DNA of 64,000 nucleotides from DAIQNV01 sp038748775. GTDB lineage: Bacteria; Planctomycetota; Phycisphaerae; Phycisphaerales; UBA1924. This document shows, in pieces, positions 24,236 to 33,249 of this stretch. The stretch spans positions 1 through 64,000 of the forward strand of contig JBCDIT010000007.1 of the NCBI GenBank assembly GCA_038748775.1, read 5' to 3'. The notes below the pieces were generated by a model. That model was not told the DNA's origin, made no database searches, and saw only the letters and a program-made list of their open reading frames with translations. The position numbers and the translations under genes are program-made. Positions within the stretch are counted from its first letter, which is position 1; the number at the start of each line of letters is the position of its first letter.

Positions 24236-25975
24236 ATGCCCGCGATCGACGCGTCAACTGAATTGAAGGGTCGCAAGCTCGGCCGCGTGCTGACGAAGCT
24301 TGGCAAGGTCAATCGTGATCAGGTGCACGAGGCGCTCGCGGTGCAGAAGACGCGGAAGGCGAAGATCGGTCAGATTCTCATCGAACTCGGCTACATCACT
24401 GAACGCGATGTTCGGGAGGCGATCGCTGGCCAGGCCGGTATGGAGTACGTCGATCTGGGCGGCAAGGAACTGTCGGACGACGTGATCGCGGCGGTTCCGG
24501 CGGAGAACGTTCATGCCTACGGCGTGCTGCCGATCGCCTACAACCCGACGAGCAAGCGGCTCCGTGTTGCTCTTAAGACGCCCGATAACTTCCAGGCGGT
24601 TGACGACCTTCGCTTGCTCATGGGGTTCACGGTCGAGGCGGTCGTTGCTGACCCGGACGCGATCGATGCCCTGATCGAGAAGCACTACGCGAAGGCGACG
24701 TCATCGGTGGCCGACGTGGTGGGGGCGCTCGCGGGCGACGATAAGTTCAAGCAGCTCAGCCAGAGCAGTGATCAGTCGGTCGATCTCGACGCGGTGATGG
24801 AAGCGGCGGACGACAGCCAGATCGTCCGCCTTCTCAACTTGGTGCTGCTCCAGGCGATCAGGGACCGCGCGTCCGACATCCATTTTGAGCCGTTCGAGAC
24901 CGAGTTCAAGATGCGGTACCGCATCGACGGCGTGCTCTACGAGATGGTGCCGCCTCCCAAGCACCTCGGGCCTGCGATCACGAGCCGTGTGAAGGTCATG
25001 GCGAACCTCGACATCGCCGAGCGGCGTTTGCCGCAGGACGGCCGTATCGAGTTGAAGGTCGGCGGGAACCCGGTGGACCTCCGCGTGGCGGTTCTCCCGA
25101 CTCTGTTCGGCGAGAGCGTTGTGATGCGTGTGCTCGACCGGTCGAACGTCTCGCTCGAACTTGATCGCGTCGGCTTCCGCGAGGACGACCTCGAGAAGTT
25201 CCGCAAGCTGATCAACAAGCCGAACGGGATCGTCATCGTGACGGGCCCGACCGGCTCGGGTAAGACGACCACGCTCTACGCGGCGCTGAACGAACTGAAC
25301 GATATTGAGACCAAGATCCTGACGGCGGAGGACCCGGTCGAGTATGACATCGACGGGCTCTGCCAGTGTCAGATGAACGAAGAGGTCGGGCTGACTTTCG
25401 CGAAGGCCCTGCGTTCGTTCCTGCGTCAGGACCCGGACGTGATCCTCGTCGGTGAGATCCGTGACCTTGAGACGGCGCAGATCGCGGTTCAGGCGTCGCT
25501 GACGGGCCACTTGGTGCTGTCGACGCTTCACACGAACGACGCGCCGAGTTCGATCATCCGTCTTGCTGACCTGGGTGTCGAGCCGTTCCTCCTCACGGCG
25601 ACGATCGAGGGCGTCGTGGCCCAGCGTCTGGTTCGTTGCATCGACCCAGTGGTGCGCGAGCAGTGTGACCCGGCGGAAGAAGAGATCATGGAACTCGGTT
25701 TGACCCTGGATGACATCCGTGGGCGGACGTTCTACCGCCCGTCGCGTTCCGACCAGGTCGGCGGCGGGTTCAAGGGTCGTATGGCGTTGTTCGAGATCAT
25801 GCAGATGGACGACTCGATGCGTGAGCTTGTGATGAACGGCGCGAGCACCACGGTGATCCGCGATTACTCGCGTCGGATGGGTATGCGGAGCCTTCGCGAG
25901 TGTGGCTTGCTCGCGATTTACGAGGGATTGACGACGGTGGACGAGGTGGTCCGCGAGACGCTCGCCGAAGACTAA
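24236..25975 (+). CDS. pilB: PilB/GspE-family assembly ATPase 2
   Basis: 579-aa paralogue of the ATPase at 21096. ATG at 24236 follows GAAGGA; a GTG at 24212 would add 8 residues. The N-domain has RKLGRVLTKLGKVNRDQVHE and QILIELGYITERDVREAI. The core motifs are ASDIHFEPFE, Walker A GPTGSGKTTTLYAALNEL (about 337), TAEDPVEYDID, Walker B VILVGEIRDLETAQIA (about 401) and TGHLVLSTLHTNDAPSS. Two isolated cysteines (CIDPVVREQCDP, about 465) occupy the place of the usual tetracysteine site, which is therefore degenerate. The 256-base gap upstream contains a possible -10 (TATACT, 24029) but no matching -35, so a separate promoter is uncertain. Confidence 0.9.
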   Translation: MPAIDASTELKGRKLGRVLTKLGKVNRDQVHEALAVQKTRKAKIGQILIELGYITERDVREAIAGQAGMEYVDLGGKELSDDVIAAVPAENVHAYGVLPIAYNPTSKRLRVALKTPDNFQAVDDLRLLMGFTVEAVVADPDAIDALIEKHYAKATSSVADVVGALAGDDKFKQLSQSSDQSVDLDAVMEAADDSQIVRLLNLVLLQAIRDRASDIHFEPFETEFKMRYRIDGVLYEMVPPPKHLGPAITSRVKVMANLDIAERRLPQDGRIELKVGGNPVDLRVAVLPTLFGESVVMRVLDRSNVSLELDRVGFREDDLEKFRKLINKPNGIVIVTGPTGSGKTTTLYAALNELNDIETKILTAEDPVEYDIDGLCQCQMNEEVGLTFAKALRSFLRQDPDVILVGEIRDLETAQIAVQASLTGHLVLSTLHTNDAPSSIIRLADLGVEPFLLTATIEGVVAQRLVRCIDPVVREQCDPAEEEIMELGLTLDDIRGRTFYRPSRSDQVGGGFKGRMALFEIMQMDDSMRELVMNGASTTVIRDYSRRMGMRSLRECGLLAIYEGLTTVDEVVRETLAED

Positions 25976-26038
25976 TCCCGCCGAAGCTGTGAAGTTTTGA
26001 AGGTACCGAGAAGCTGCTAGCCGCTGGAGAACGTTGAG

Positions 26039-27367
26039 ATGGCAACCTTTCAGTACGAAGCTCTGAACGCGGCTGGGAAGCCCCAGAAGGGCACGATCGA
26101 CGCGGAGAGCAGCGAAGAGGCGATCCAGCGGATCAAGGGTCAGCAGTTGTTCCCCACGTCGGTCCGGCCCGCAAAGGGCAAGGGCTCGAAGAAGGATAAG
26201 GCCCAGGCCGGCGGCGACCCGAACGACCTGCTCTCGATGGGCGGGGAGACCAAGAAGAAGAAAAAGAAGGGCGGGTCGATCTCGATCGGCGGTGTGAGTG
26301 CCAAGCACCTCACGCTGTTTACCCGTCAGCTTTCGACGCTGCAGGACGCCGGCCTTCCTTTGCTTCGTTCGCTTCAGATTCTCGAGCAGCAGCAGAAGCC
26401 CGGCCCTCTGAAGAACTGCCTGGGCGGCGTGTGCGAGGAGGTCGAGGGCGGCTCGAGCTTGAGCGAGGGCATGGGAAAGTTCCCGAAAGCCTTTGATAAG
26501 CTCTACGTAAAGATGGTTCACGCCGGCGAGATCGGCGGTGTTCTTGACATCATCTTGCAGCGGCTCGCCGAGTTCATGGAGAAGGCTGAGCGTCTTAAGA
26601 GGAAAGTCAAGGGCGCGATGGTGTACCCGATCGTGGTGATCGTGATTGCGCTTGCGATCCTCACGGGCATCATGATTCTGATCATCCCGAAGTTCCAGGA
26701 GATCTTCACCGACTTCGGGGTGGCGCTTCCGGGCCTGACGGTGTGGCTGATTGACACCAGCGCCTGGGTCGCGGGCACAACGCCCGGGTCGCCTTTCCCC
26801 GGGTTCGGCGCTGTGGTGATCATCGGCGCGGTCTTGGCCACGCCTGTGCTATGGACGTTGCTGCGGATGACCAAGCCCGGCAAGGCGGTCACGGACATGC
26901 TCATGCTCTACACGCCGATCTTCGGCACTCTCGTCCGCAAGACGGTCATCGCCCGTTTCACGCGGACGCTGGGCACCCTCATCGGCGCCGGCGTGCCGAT
27001 TCTCGAAGCGGTGACGATTACTAAGGAAACGAGCGGGAACTTCGTGTTCGAGAAGGCGCTCGGCAAGGTTCACGACTCGATCCGCGAAGGTGAGAGTTTC
27101 GCGCAGCCCCTGCGCGAGAGCAAAACGTGTGACGCGATCGTGGTGAACATGATCGACGTTGGCGAAGAGACGGGTGAGATGGATGCGATGCTCCTGAAGA
27201 TCGCGGACAACTACGACGAAGAGGTCGACGTCGCGGTCGCCTCGCTCGTCAGCCTGCTCGAACCGCTGATGGTCGTTGTGCTCGGCGGCATGGTCGGAAC
27301 GATCGTTGTGGCGATGTTCCTCCCGCTTGTCGAGATGATCAACAGCCTCAACAGCGGCGGCGTGTAA
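26039..27367 (+). CDS. pilC: PilC/GspF inner-membrane platform protein
   Basis: 442-aa polytopic platform protein on which the assembly ATPases act. The N-terminus MATFQYEALNAAGKPQKGTI is a GspF-family hallmark, followed by a charged Lys-rich linker (about 45-85). There are two GspF domains: LFTRQLSTLQDAGLPLLRSLQIL with YVKMVHAGEIGGVLD, then FTRTLGTLIGAGVPILEAVTI with VVNMIDVGEETGEMD. Membrane segments lie at about 195-222 (VYPIVVIVIALAILTGIMIL), around 265-285 and near the C-terminus (PLMVVVLGGMVGTIVVAMFL). It lies between the second PilB-like ATPase and the pseudopilins, the usual order for such operons. Confidence 0.94.
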   Translation: MATFQYEALNAAGKPQKGTIDAESSEEAIQRIKGQQLFPTSVRPAKGKGSKKDKAQAGGDPNDLLSMGGETKKKKKKGGSISIGGVSAKHLTLFTRQLSTLQDAGLPLLRSLQILEQQQKPGPLKNCLGGVCEEVEGGSSLSEGMGKFPKAFDKLYVKMVHAGEIGGVLDIILQRLAEFMEKAERLKRKVKGAMVYPIVVIVIALAILTGIMILIIPKFQEIFTDFGVALPGLTVWLIDTSAWVAGTTPGSPFPGFGAVVIIGAVLATPVLWTLLRMTKPGKAVTDMLMLYTPIFGTLVRKTVIARFTRTLGTLIGAGVPILEAVTITKETSGNFVFEKALGKVHDSIREGESFAQPLRESKTCDAIVVNMIDVGEETGEMDAMLLKIADNYDEEVDVAVASLVSLLEPLMVVVLGGMVGTIVVAMFLPLVEMINSLNSGGV

Positions 27368-27441
27368 GACCCCACACCGGAGGGGAGCGAGGGCGCGTGC
27401 CCTGCTCCCCGACGCGACAGTATCGGAATGAGGGCTGTTCG

Positions 27442-28560
27442 ATGGAATCGGTGCGCGGACAATCCGACCTTGCTCAACCGGGCGCGACCCGCCCGACGCT
27501 CGCCTCGCGTGGCTTCACGCTGGTCGAGGTGATCGTCACGGTGCTCGTCACCTTGCTCCTGACTGGCCTGCTGGTCGCCGGCATCCGGGTGGCCGCGACC
27601 ACGGCCCGCGATCAGGCGTCCCAGGTGACGGTCCGGAGCATCGGGGTTGGCGTGAGCCAGTTCGAGCAGCAGTTTGGGTTCCTGCCCCCGCTCGTCGATG
27701 ACGGCGCGGCGCTGAACGGCCCCGGGCCCCGGACGGCGAGCGGCACGCCCTTCGTTGAGTTCCCGGTCGATCGCTCGGGCACGACGCCGGCCATCACGGC
27801 CTACTCGGGCCGTCGCGGCGACGTGTATCTCCGGGGGTACCACCCAGACCTTGGCACGCGGTATCAGTTCATCACGCTGAACAGCAGCCCTGCGATCGGC
27901 ACGGCGCCGGGCGCGGACAGCCGGTACAGCAAGACATCGCTTCCGTTCTACCTCATCGGTGCGCTGGGGGCGGACGTCGATGGCGTGGACGGCCCCGGGT
28001 ACAACAAGCCTCGCGCGTCGGGCACGTTCGAGCTCGTGGGTACGGGGGGGGCGTTCGAGCCGTTCTTCAACGCCGGTCAGGGCGATTCGGCCACACTGCT
28101 GAGCGAATACTTCTCGGCCACCGAGGACGACGAGAGCGGCCGGGCCGGCGGGCTCAACCCGACCAGCGTGACGCGTGACGACTACGCGATCGTTGACCGC
28201 AACGGCAACGCGTACCGCTACTACCGCTGGGAATCGGGCAACCCGTTTGCCGGACGCGGCGAGCCGGAGATCGCCTCGGTGATCGACCAGAACATCCCGT
28301 CGGTTCTCCTCGATGTTGACGAGGCGTACCAGGCGGAACTCGACTTCGACGCCGGCAACCCGATCTCGGTCGATCCGACGAACGGGAGGACCGAACTCCG
28401 CAGCGCCCGCTGGGCGATCGTCGGGGCGGGGGCCGATGGGCTCTTCGGTACCGAAGATCAAACGACGCTCATCGAGGCGTTTGGCGCGAAGTCGGACGCC
28501 AACATCCTTGAGCTCCGTCAGCGTGCGCGCGAGGACAACATCGTGGAGGTGGGGGGATGA
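27442..28560 (+). CDS. Pseudopilin 1 (GspG-like position)
   Basis: 372-aa exported pseudopilin. ATG at 27442 has GAGGG 7-8 bases upstream; a GTG at 27397 is less likely. The leader ends in ASRG|FTLVEVIVTVLVTLL with Glu at +5 and a hydrophobic helix to about residue 55. The long globular part is rich in Gly, Asp and Tyr and has a C-terminal GADGLFGTEDQT stretch, similar to the Ca-binding loop region of major pseudopilins. At over 300 aa it is much larger than a typical GspG (about 140 aa). It overlaps the next gene by ATGA. Confidence 0.85.
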   Translation: MESVRGQSDLAQPGATRPTLASRGFTLVEVIVTVLVTLLLTGLLVAGIRVAATTARDQASQVTVRSIGVGVSQFEQQFGFLPPLVDDGAALNGPGPRTASGTPFVEFPVDRSGTTPAITAYSGRRGDVYLRGYHPDLGTRYQFITLNSSPAIGTAPGADSRYSKTSLPFYLIGALGADVDGVDGPGYNKPRASGTFELVGTGGAFEPFFNAGQGDSATLLSEYFSATEDDESGRAGGLNPTSVTRDDYAIVDRNGNAYRYYRWESGNPFAGRGEPEIASVIDQNIPSVLLDVDEAYQAELDFDAGNPISVDPTNGRTELRSARWAIVGAGADGLFGTEDQTTLIEAFGAKSDANILELRQRAREDNIVEVGG

Positions 28561-29918
28561 AGAAGTTGGCTGTCCGATTGCGACTGGCGAGGGCGTTCAC
28601 GCTCGTCGAGCTGTTTATCGTGATCTCGATCCTCGCGATCGCGGTCGCGTTGGGCGTCCCGACCTTCGGATCCATGCTCGATGCGACCAGCCGCACGCTG
28701 GCGCGCAACGCGTTGCAAGAAGCGGTGTCGCAGGCAAGGTTCCTCGCGACCGCGTTCGGGCGCGACTCGGCCGCGGTTTTCGTGACCGATCCGGGCGGCA
28801 CGGTCCGCATCGTCCCGATGCTGCTCGTCGGGGAGTTCGAAGAGGTCCCGGGCGATCCGTTTGGCTCGGGCGGGGGTACGCCGGACGACGCGAGCTTCGT
28901 CGGGTTGTTCGCCCCGCTCGGCGCGGCCCGCGAGGTGTTCGCCCCGGTCCCCGATACCCCGGGGTTCACGCTCCCAGAAGGATGGGCGGTCCGAGGCTAC
29001 GTGCAGGCGGGGCGCTTGCAGCCGGTGAACCCGCTGCTCAACACCGATCCTGAGTGGTACGACTCGCCTCTGTACGGCGGGAATGACCCGGCGGCGCAGG
29101 CGAAGCTGGAGGCCAACTGGGTCGCTCCGGAGGACATCTACTACAACCCCTACTCGCCCGGCGGCGCGGTGAACGCGTCGGGCTTCGGCGGGCTGTCGAC
29201 GCCTCGCCAGACGTTCATGGTTCGGTTCGAGGGCGGCACCGGGTTGCTCCGCATCGACACGGCGCCGGCGGTCACGATTTCTCCCCGTCCGAGCACGCGG
29301 AACTCGGAGTCGGTGAGCGACCGCGCTCTTCGGATCGACTTGGCCGAAGACCTCGGAGACTGGGCGAGCCAGGTGATGACCGCCTCGCTCGAGCAGTTCC
29401 AGGGCAACCCGAGCGTCGATCCGGTCGAGCTCGCGGCGCGTCGCGACCGGCTCATCGGTGTGTACTCGAACGAGACGGTGCTCGCCGGCCCGGTCACAAG
29501 GCTGGCGCTCTACCGCGAGGCTCGGCTGGCCGAGGCGCTCGAATCGCGCGACGTGAACCCGCTGACGGGCACGCTCTACGCGCCGCCCGGTAAGCAGCTC
29601 GACCTCGATCAGTTCGCGGCTCCCACCGAACAGCTCGAGATCCGCATGGATGTGGAGCTTGAGAACGCCATCGACGGTGTCAGGTACCCCGATGGCATCT
29701 TGGCCGACTGGGCGGGCGACATCGACGCGCTGCGCGTGAGCATCAACCAGTGGATGGAGGGCGACTCGGACGCGAGGCTGCGTTCGACTTGGCAGCCCCC
29801 GGACCTCATCGGTGACGGCATCTCCAACGGCGAACTCGACGACGGGCCGGAAGCGGTCTTCATTATTGACTCGCTGTCGGGCGACCTCATCGCCGTTCGC
29901 GGCGGAGACGAATCGTGA
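28557..29918 (+). CDS. Pseudopilin 2 (GspH-like position)
   Basis: 453-aa pseudopilin. The N-terminus MKKLAVRLRLARAFTLVELFIVISILAIA has Glu at +5 and a full hydrophobic helix, but the residue before the cleavage site is Ala (RA|FTLVE) instead of the nearly invariant Gly. NALQEAVSQARFLATAFGRDSAAVF after the helix recalls GspH. The rest is a large domain with no recognised motif. It overlaps the neighbours by four bases on each side, so the five pilin-like genes should be translated together. Confidence 0.82.
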   Translation: MKKLAVRLRLARAFTLVELFIVISILAIAVALGVPTFGSMLDATSRTLARNALQEAVSQARFLATAFGRDSAAVFVTDPGGTVRIVPMLLVGEFEEVPGDPFGSGGGTPDDASFVGLFAPLGAAREVFAPVPDTPGFTLPEGWAVRGYVQAGRLQPVNPLLNTDPEWYDSPLYGGNDPAAQAKLEANWVAPEDIYYNPYSPGGAVNASGFGGLSTPRQTFMVRFEGGTGLLRIDTAPAVTISPRPSTRNSESVSDRALRIDLAEDLGDWASQVMTASLEQFQGNPSVDPVELAARRDRLIGVYSNETVLAGPVTRLALYREARLAEALESRDVNPLTGTLYAPPGKQLDLDQFAAPTEQLEIRMDVELENAIDGVRYPDGILADWAGDIDALRVSINQWMEGDSDARLRSTWQPPDLIGDGISNGELDDGPEAVFIIDSLSGDLIAVRGGDES

Positions 29919-31132
29919 AAGGCGTTCGAGTGATGGCAACACGGAGTCTTCGCGCGGGCTTCTCGCTGGTCGAGGTCCTGCTCGCGGTTCTCGTCTTGGG
30001 CCTCGGGCTCCTCGGCCTCGCGGCGGTGTTCCCGGTCGTGATCAGCCAGCAGAGGCAGTCGTTCGACACCGTTTCCGCCGGCCCGGTCCGCGTCGCGGTG
30101 AACTCGTTCTTGGGTTCGAGCCAATTCAGGGCGGCGTGGTCGGCGATTTTGAACGACCCTGGATTCAACCGATTTGTCACGACGTTCCCGACGAACCCCG
30201 ACGACTCCTCTCAGGAAGAAGACAGCGTTGACGCATGGGTCGACGATGCAACCTTCGATTGGGAGACGGCCTGGGAGTGGGACAGCATTTCACTCAACGC
30301 CCTCGAGCAATTGGAAGAGCAAGGCGATCTTTACGTCAATCTCGGTCCGACGATTGTGTTCGATGGGACCGCGTGGAGCACGAGCACGGCGGACGGCGCG
30401 CAGAATGCCGCGAGTTCGTTCGCCGACGTACAGGTCGTGAGCATCCCGATCGCATCGAGGCTCTTCCCGGCGCCGTTCTCGGGTGCTGAACCTCAGTTCG
30501 TGTGGGACGCGGTTGCGCGTCGCACCATCAACAACGAACTTCAGCTCGCGGTTTTCATCCGGCGCATCGACACCGGCATCCGCCCGCCCAGCGGGTTCAC
30601 GCTTTCCGACGTGCTGACCGGTGCCGCGGGCGACTTCGATGACTCCGACGTTCGCCTACCGATCGGTATCGATGCCCGCAACGGGCGTTCGACTGGAGCC
30701 GGGGCGCCGCTGAACAGCAACTCGTTTGTGTACTCGCTTCCGGTCCGGCTTGAAGTCGAACTTGAGGGCGTTCCCTCCGGGGCTCCGGTTGAGGATCAGT
30801 CGTTCGATCAGATCGTGCTGACCGCCGGTGACGACGTGAACTCTGGGCGAGCTGAAGAGTTCATCCGCCGGGCCGCGTCTGTTGGTCAGTTCCTCGTCGA
30901 CAACCTGGGCGTCGTTCGGCGGGTCGTTGACATCATCGAGGTATCGGACGATGAGGCAACGGTGCAAGTCGAGCCGGGGTACCTGTCGACCCAGGTGACC
31001 GTTCCCGGTGCTTCGGCGACGCCCTCGATCGTTCCGTTTAACGAGCGTGCCAACATGGCTCGGAGCGTCGTCTTCACTCCCCAGATTCCGGCGGTCGCGC
31101 CCACCATCCTCACCATCGCGGAGGGTTCGTGA
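29915..31132 (+). CDS. Pseudopilin 3 (GspI-like position)
   Basis: 405-aa pseudopilin. GTG at 29915 overlaps the previous stop; ATG at 29933 (MATRSLRAGFSLVEV) is the alternative. Cleavage site AG|FSLVEVLLAVLVLGLGLL with Glu at +5; LLGLAAVFPVVISQQRQSF follows as in GspI/PilV-type proteins. The globular domain (about 60-405) has no recognised family. It ends four bases into the next gene. Confidence 0.83.
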   Translation: MKGVRVMATRSLRAGFSLVEVLLAVLVLGLGLLGLAAVFPVVISQQRQSFDTVSAGPVRVAVNSFLGSSQFRAAWSAILNDPGFNRFVTTFPTNPDDSSQEEDSVDAWVDDATFDWETAWEWDSISLNALEQLEEQGDLYVNLGPTIVFDGTAWSTSTADGAQNAASSFADVQVVSIPIASRLFPAPFSGAEPQFVWDAVARRTINNELQLAVFIRRIDTGIRPPSGFTLSDVLTGAAGDFDDSDVRLPIGIDARNGRSTGAGAPLNSNSFVYSLPVRLEVELEGVPSGAPVEDQSFDQIVLTAGDDVNSGRAEEFIRRAASVGQFLVDNLGVVRRVVDIIEVSDDEATVQVEPGYLSTQVTVPGASATPSIVPFNERANMARSVVFTPQIPAVAPTILTIAEGS

Positions 31133-33249
31133 TGAAACAGCGAGCAACCGGTCGTTCCGTGCGTCGTGCGTTCACGCTGCTCGAGGTGATTGTCGCCGTG
31201 GGCATTCTGGCGGTCGTGACGGTCGCGATCGCGACGGTGTTCAACGCCGTAGGGGAAACGGTCAGCGCCGGCTCTCGTCTGAGCACGCTGAACCGCCTCG
31301 CGTTCCGCATCGAGACGGTGATGGGGCGCGACTTCGAAGGGTTGCGCGAGGGCACCGGGTTCTTGGTGATCCGCAACGAGTACGCCCAGCGGAACTGGGA
31401 CGACACCTTTGAAACGAGCTCGGTGCAAGGTTCGTTCGATGCGGTCCCGCTCTTCGATGGGGATCCCGATCCGCGTCTGCGTCGGATCGACGAGATCATG
31501 TTCTTCAGCGACTCGAACCGCTTTCGGACGCGGCGCACGCCGCTCCATCCGGCGCTCGTCGCGGAGAGCAACGAAGCCCGGATCTACTACGGGCACGGCC
31601 AGCGGATGCCTCAAGACGTCGATGCCGACGGCACGGTTGTGGCATGGGCTGATCGCAACGCCGACGATGAGGACTGGCGGTACGAACGGCCGAGGCTCGA
31701 TGACCTGAACGATATCGCGATTTCGGCCACCGAGACAGCGAGGCTCGGGCAAGCATCGACCGCCGGCTTCGTCAACCCGAACGAGTTCGCGAGCGACTGG
31801 ATGCTCGTCCGTCACGTGACTCTGTTGAGACCGCCGGCGGCGGATGTCCAAGAGTTCCCCGACGATATCTTCGGGATGGACCCGGTTGGAACGACGAATC
31901 CTGCGGAGGTTCCTCTCGCGCAGGCTCGCGTGTACGACAACTCTCGACAGATCTCGTTGCAGCCGGCGGCTCAGAGCATCTTCCAGCCGATCTCCGGGCT
32001 GAACGTTCGGGAGGTCGAGAGCTTGACCGTCAACGTCACCGGATCGCCACAGCCTTGGGGCGTGAGAGCGGAGTCGATCAGCGTCGTTCATTTAAACGAT
32101 TCGTTTAACAAGTACCGATACGGGAACCTTGTCGAGTCCTTCGGATCGCCTTCGTTCCTGTCGGGTCTGGTCGATATCGCGACGACGGATCTCGAAGAGA
32201 TTCGGTCGATCGTTACCACAGGCGCCGCGAGTTCGCCGGGCCCTTCCCCGTTTACCCCATTCGAGCTCATGCAGATCGGGTCGCTTGAGTACTACGACGA
32301 ACCCAGCGTGGGAATCAACTCGTTCCAGTTCCGCCGCTCGGATGATCCTGCGACCAACCCGACCCGCGTGACCCCTGCGGCTACGACGCGCGAAGATCAG
32401 GTCCAGCAGGAGTGGATGCTCGCGGCTCTGCCATCGATTGCGTTTGATCCTCAGGCGACGAGCTCATCGGATCAGGGCTTCGGTTTCCGCATGAGGGCAG
32501 AGCGGACCCCTCCGAATCTGTACCCACCGATCCGCGAGGTGGTCTCGTCAACCCTTCAGTTCGACCAACGTTTCATCGACGGGCAGCACCCGAACGGGAC
32601 GCGCGTTCAAGAGATGATGGCGGCGATTGAGCAGGCCGATCAGGAAATGCTCGTGAGCAACGTCTTCCTACCTCGGTGTAGCGAGTTCATCGTGGAGTGG
32701 AGCTACGGGGTCATCGATCGTCGGCCCGAATCACGCTCGTCGACCTCGGGTCAGTTGATTTGGCATGGTCTTCGGCGGTGGCAAGATCTTCCGGATGGCG
32801 CGGTCGATGGCGTGTACGACCGGGGGACCGAGCCCCTCATCGCTGATCTGTTCTACTCCAATCCGTCCGGAGACGTGCCCGAGTACGACGGCGATCGGAT
32901 GATCGAGTTCCAGAACGAGTTCAGCATCCCTCAGGAACTCAGGACGGGCCCGATGGGCAGCCAGACGATGGATCCCAGGTTCGAAGCTCTGTGCCGCGTT
33001 CGCGACCGAGATACCCCCACCTCAACGGCGGTACCCGATCCTGATCGGCTGGCTCGGGTGGAGTACGCCTGGGGCTACCTGGATCAAGCAGACACAGACT
33101 CGGACGGCGTCGTTGACGAGGCCCTCGACTGGCCCTGGCCGACGCTGATCCGCATCACCCTTCGGGTGAGCGAGGCGTCGGACCCGTCGGTGGAACAGAC
33201 CTACCAGGTGGTGTTCCGGGTGCAGAAGCCCGGGGAGGGTCAGCTGTGA
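31129..33249 (+). CDS. Pseudopilin 4 (GspJ-like position)
   Basis: 706-aa pseudopilin. The start is GTG at 31129 or ATG at 31132, both within the overlap with the previous gene. The leader ends RRA|FTLLEVIVAVGILAVVTV, again with Ala before the cleavage point and Glu at +5. NRLAFRIETVMGRDFEGLREG after the helix resembles GspJ (minor pseudopilin with a dense alpha-helical start). At over 700 residues it is three times a normal GspJ. The large domain contains acidic, Asp-rich loops but no known catalytic motif. Confidence 0.82.
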   Translation: MMKQRATGRSVRRAFTLLEVIVAVGILAVVTVAIATVFNAVGETVSAGSRLSTLNRLAFRIETVMGRDFEGLREGTGFLVIRNEYAQRNWDDTFETSSVQGSFDAVPLFDGDPDPRLRRIDEIMFFSDSNRFRTRRTPLHPALVAESNEARIYYGHGQRMPQDVDADGTVVAWADRNADDEDWRYERPRLDDLNDIAISATETARLGQASTAGFVNPNEFASDWMLVRHVTLLRPPAADVQEFPDDIFGMDPVGTTNPAEVPLAQARVYDNSRQISLQPAAQSIFQPISGLNVREVESLTVNVTGSPQPWGVRAESISVVHLNDSFNKYRYGNLVESFGSPSFLSGLVDIATTDLEEIRSIVTTGAASSPGPSPFTPFELMQIGSLEYYDEPSVGINSFQFRRSDDPATNPTRVTPAATTREDQVQQEWMLAALPSIAFDPQATSSSDQGFGFRMRAERTPPNLYPPIREVVSSTLQFDQRFIDGQHPNGTRVQEMMAAIEQADQEMLVSNVFLPRCSEFIVEWSYGVIDRRPESRSSTSGQLIWHGLRRWQDLPDGAVDGVYDRGTEPLIADLFYSNPSGDVPEYDGDRMIEFQNEFSIPQELRTGPMGSQTMDPRFEALCRVRDRDTPTSTAVPDPDRLARVEYAWGYLDQADTDSDGVVDEALDWPWPTLIRITLRVSEASDPSVEQTYQVVFRVQKPGEGQL

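Noticed and set aside
24701..26521. 606-residue reverse-strand frame and similar long antisense frames (20865-23072, 27211-28461, 28518-29942)
   Set aside because: All lie opposite well-supported ATPase and pilin genes. Their Arg/His/Asp-rich translations are typical of high-GC shadow frames.
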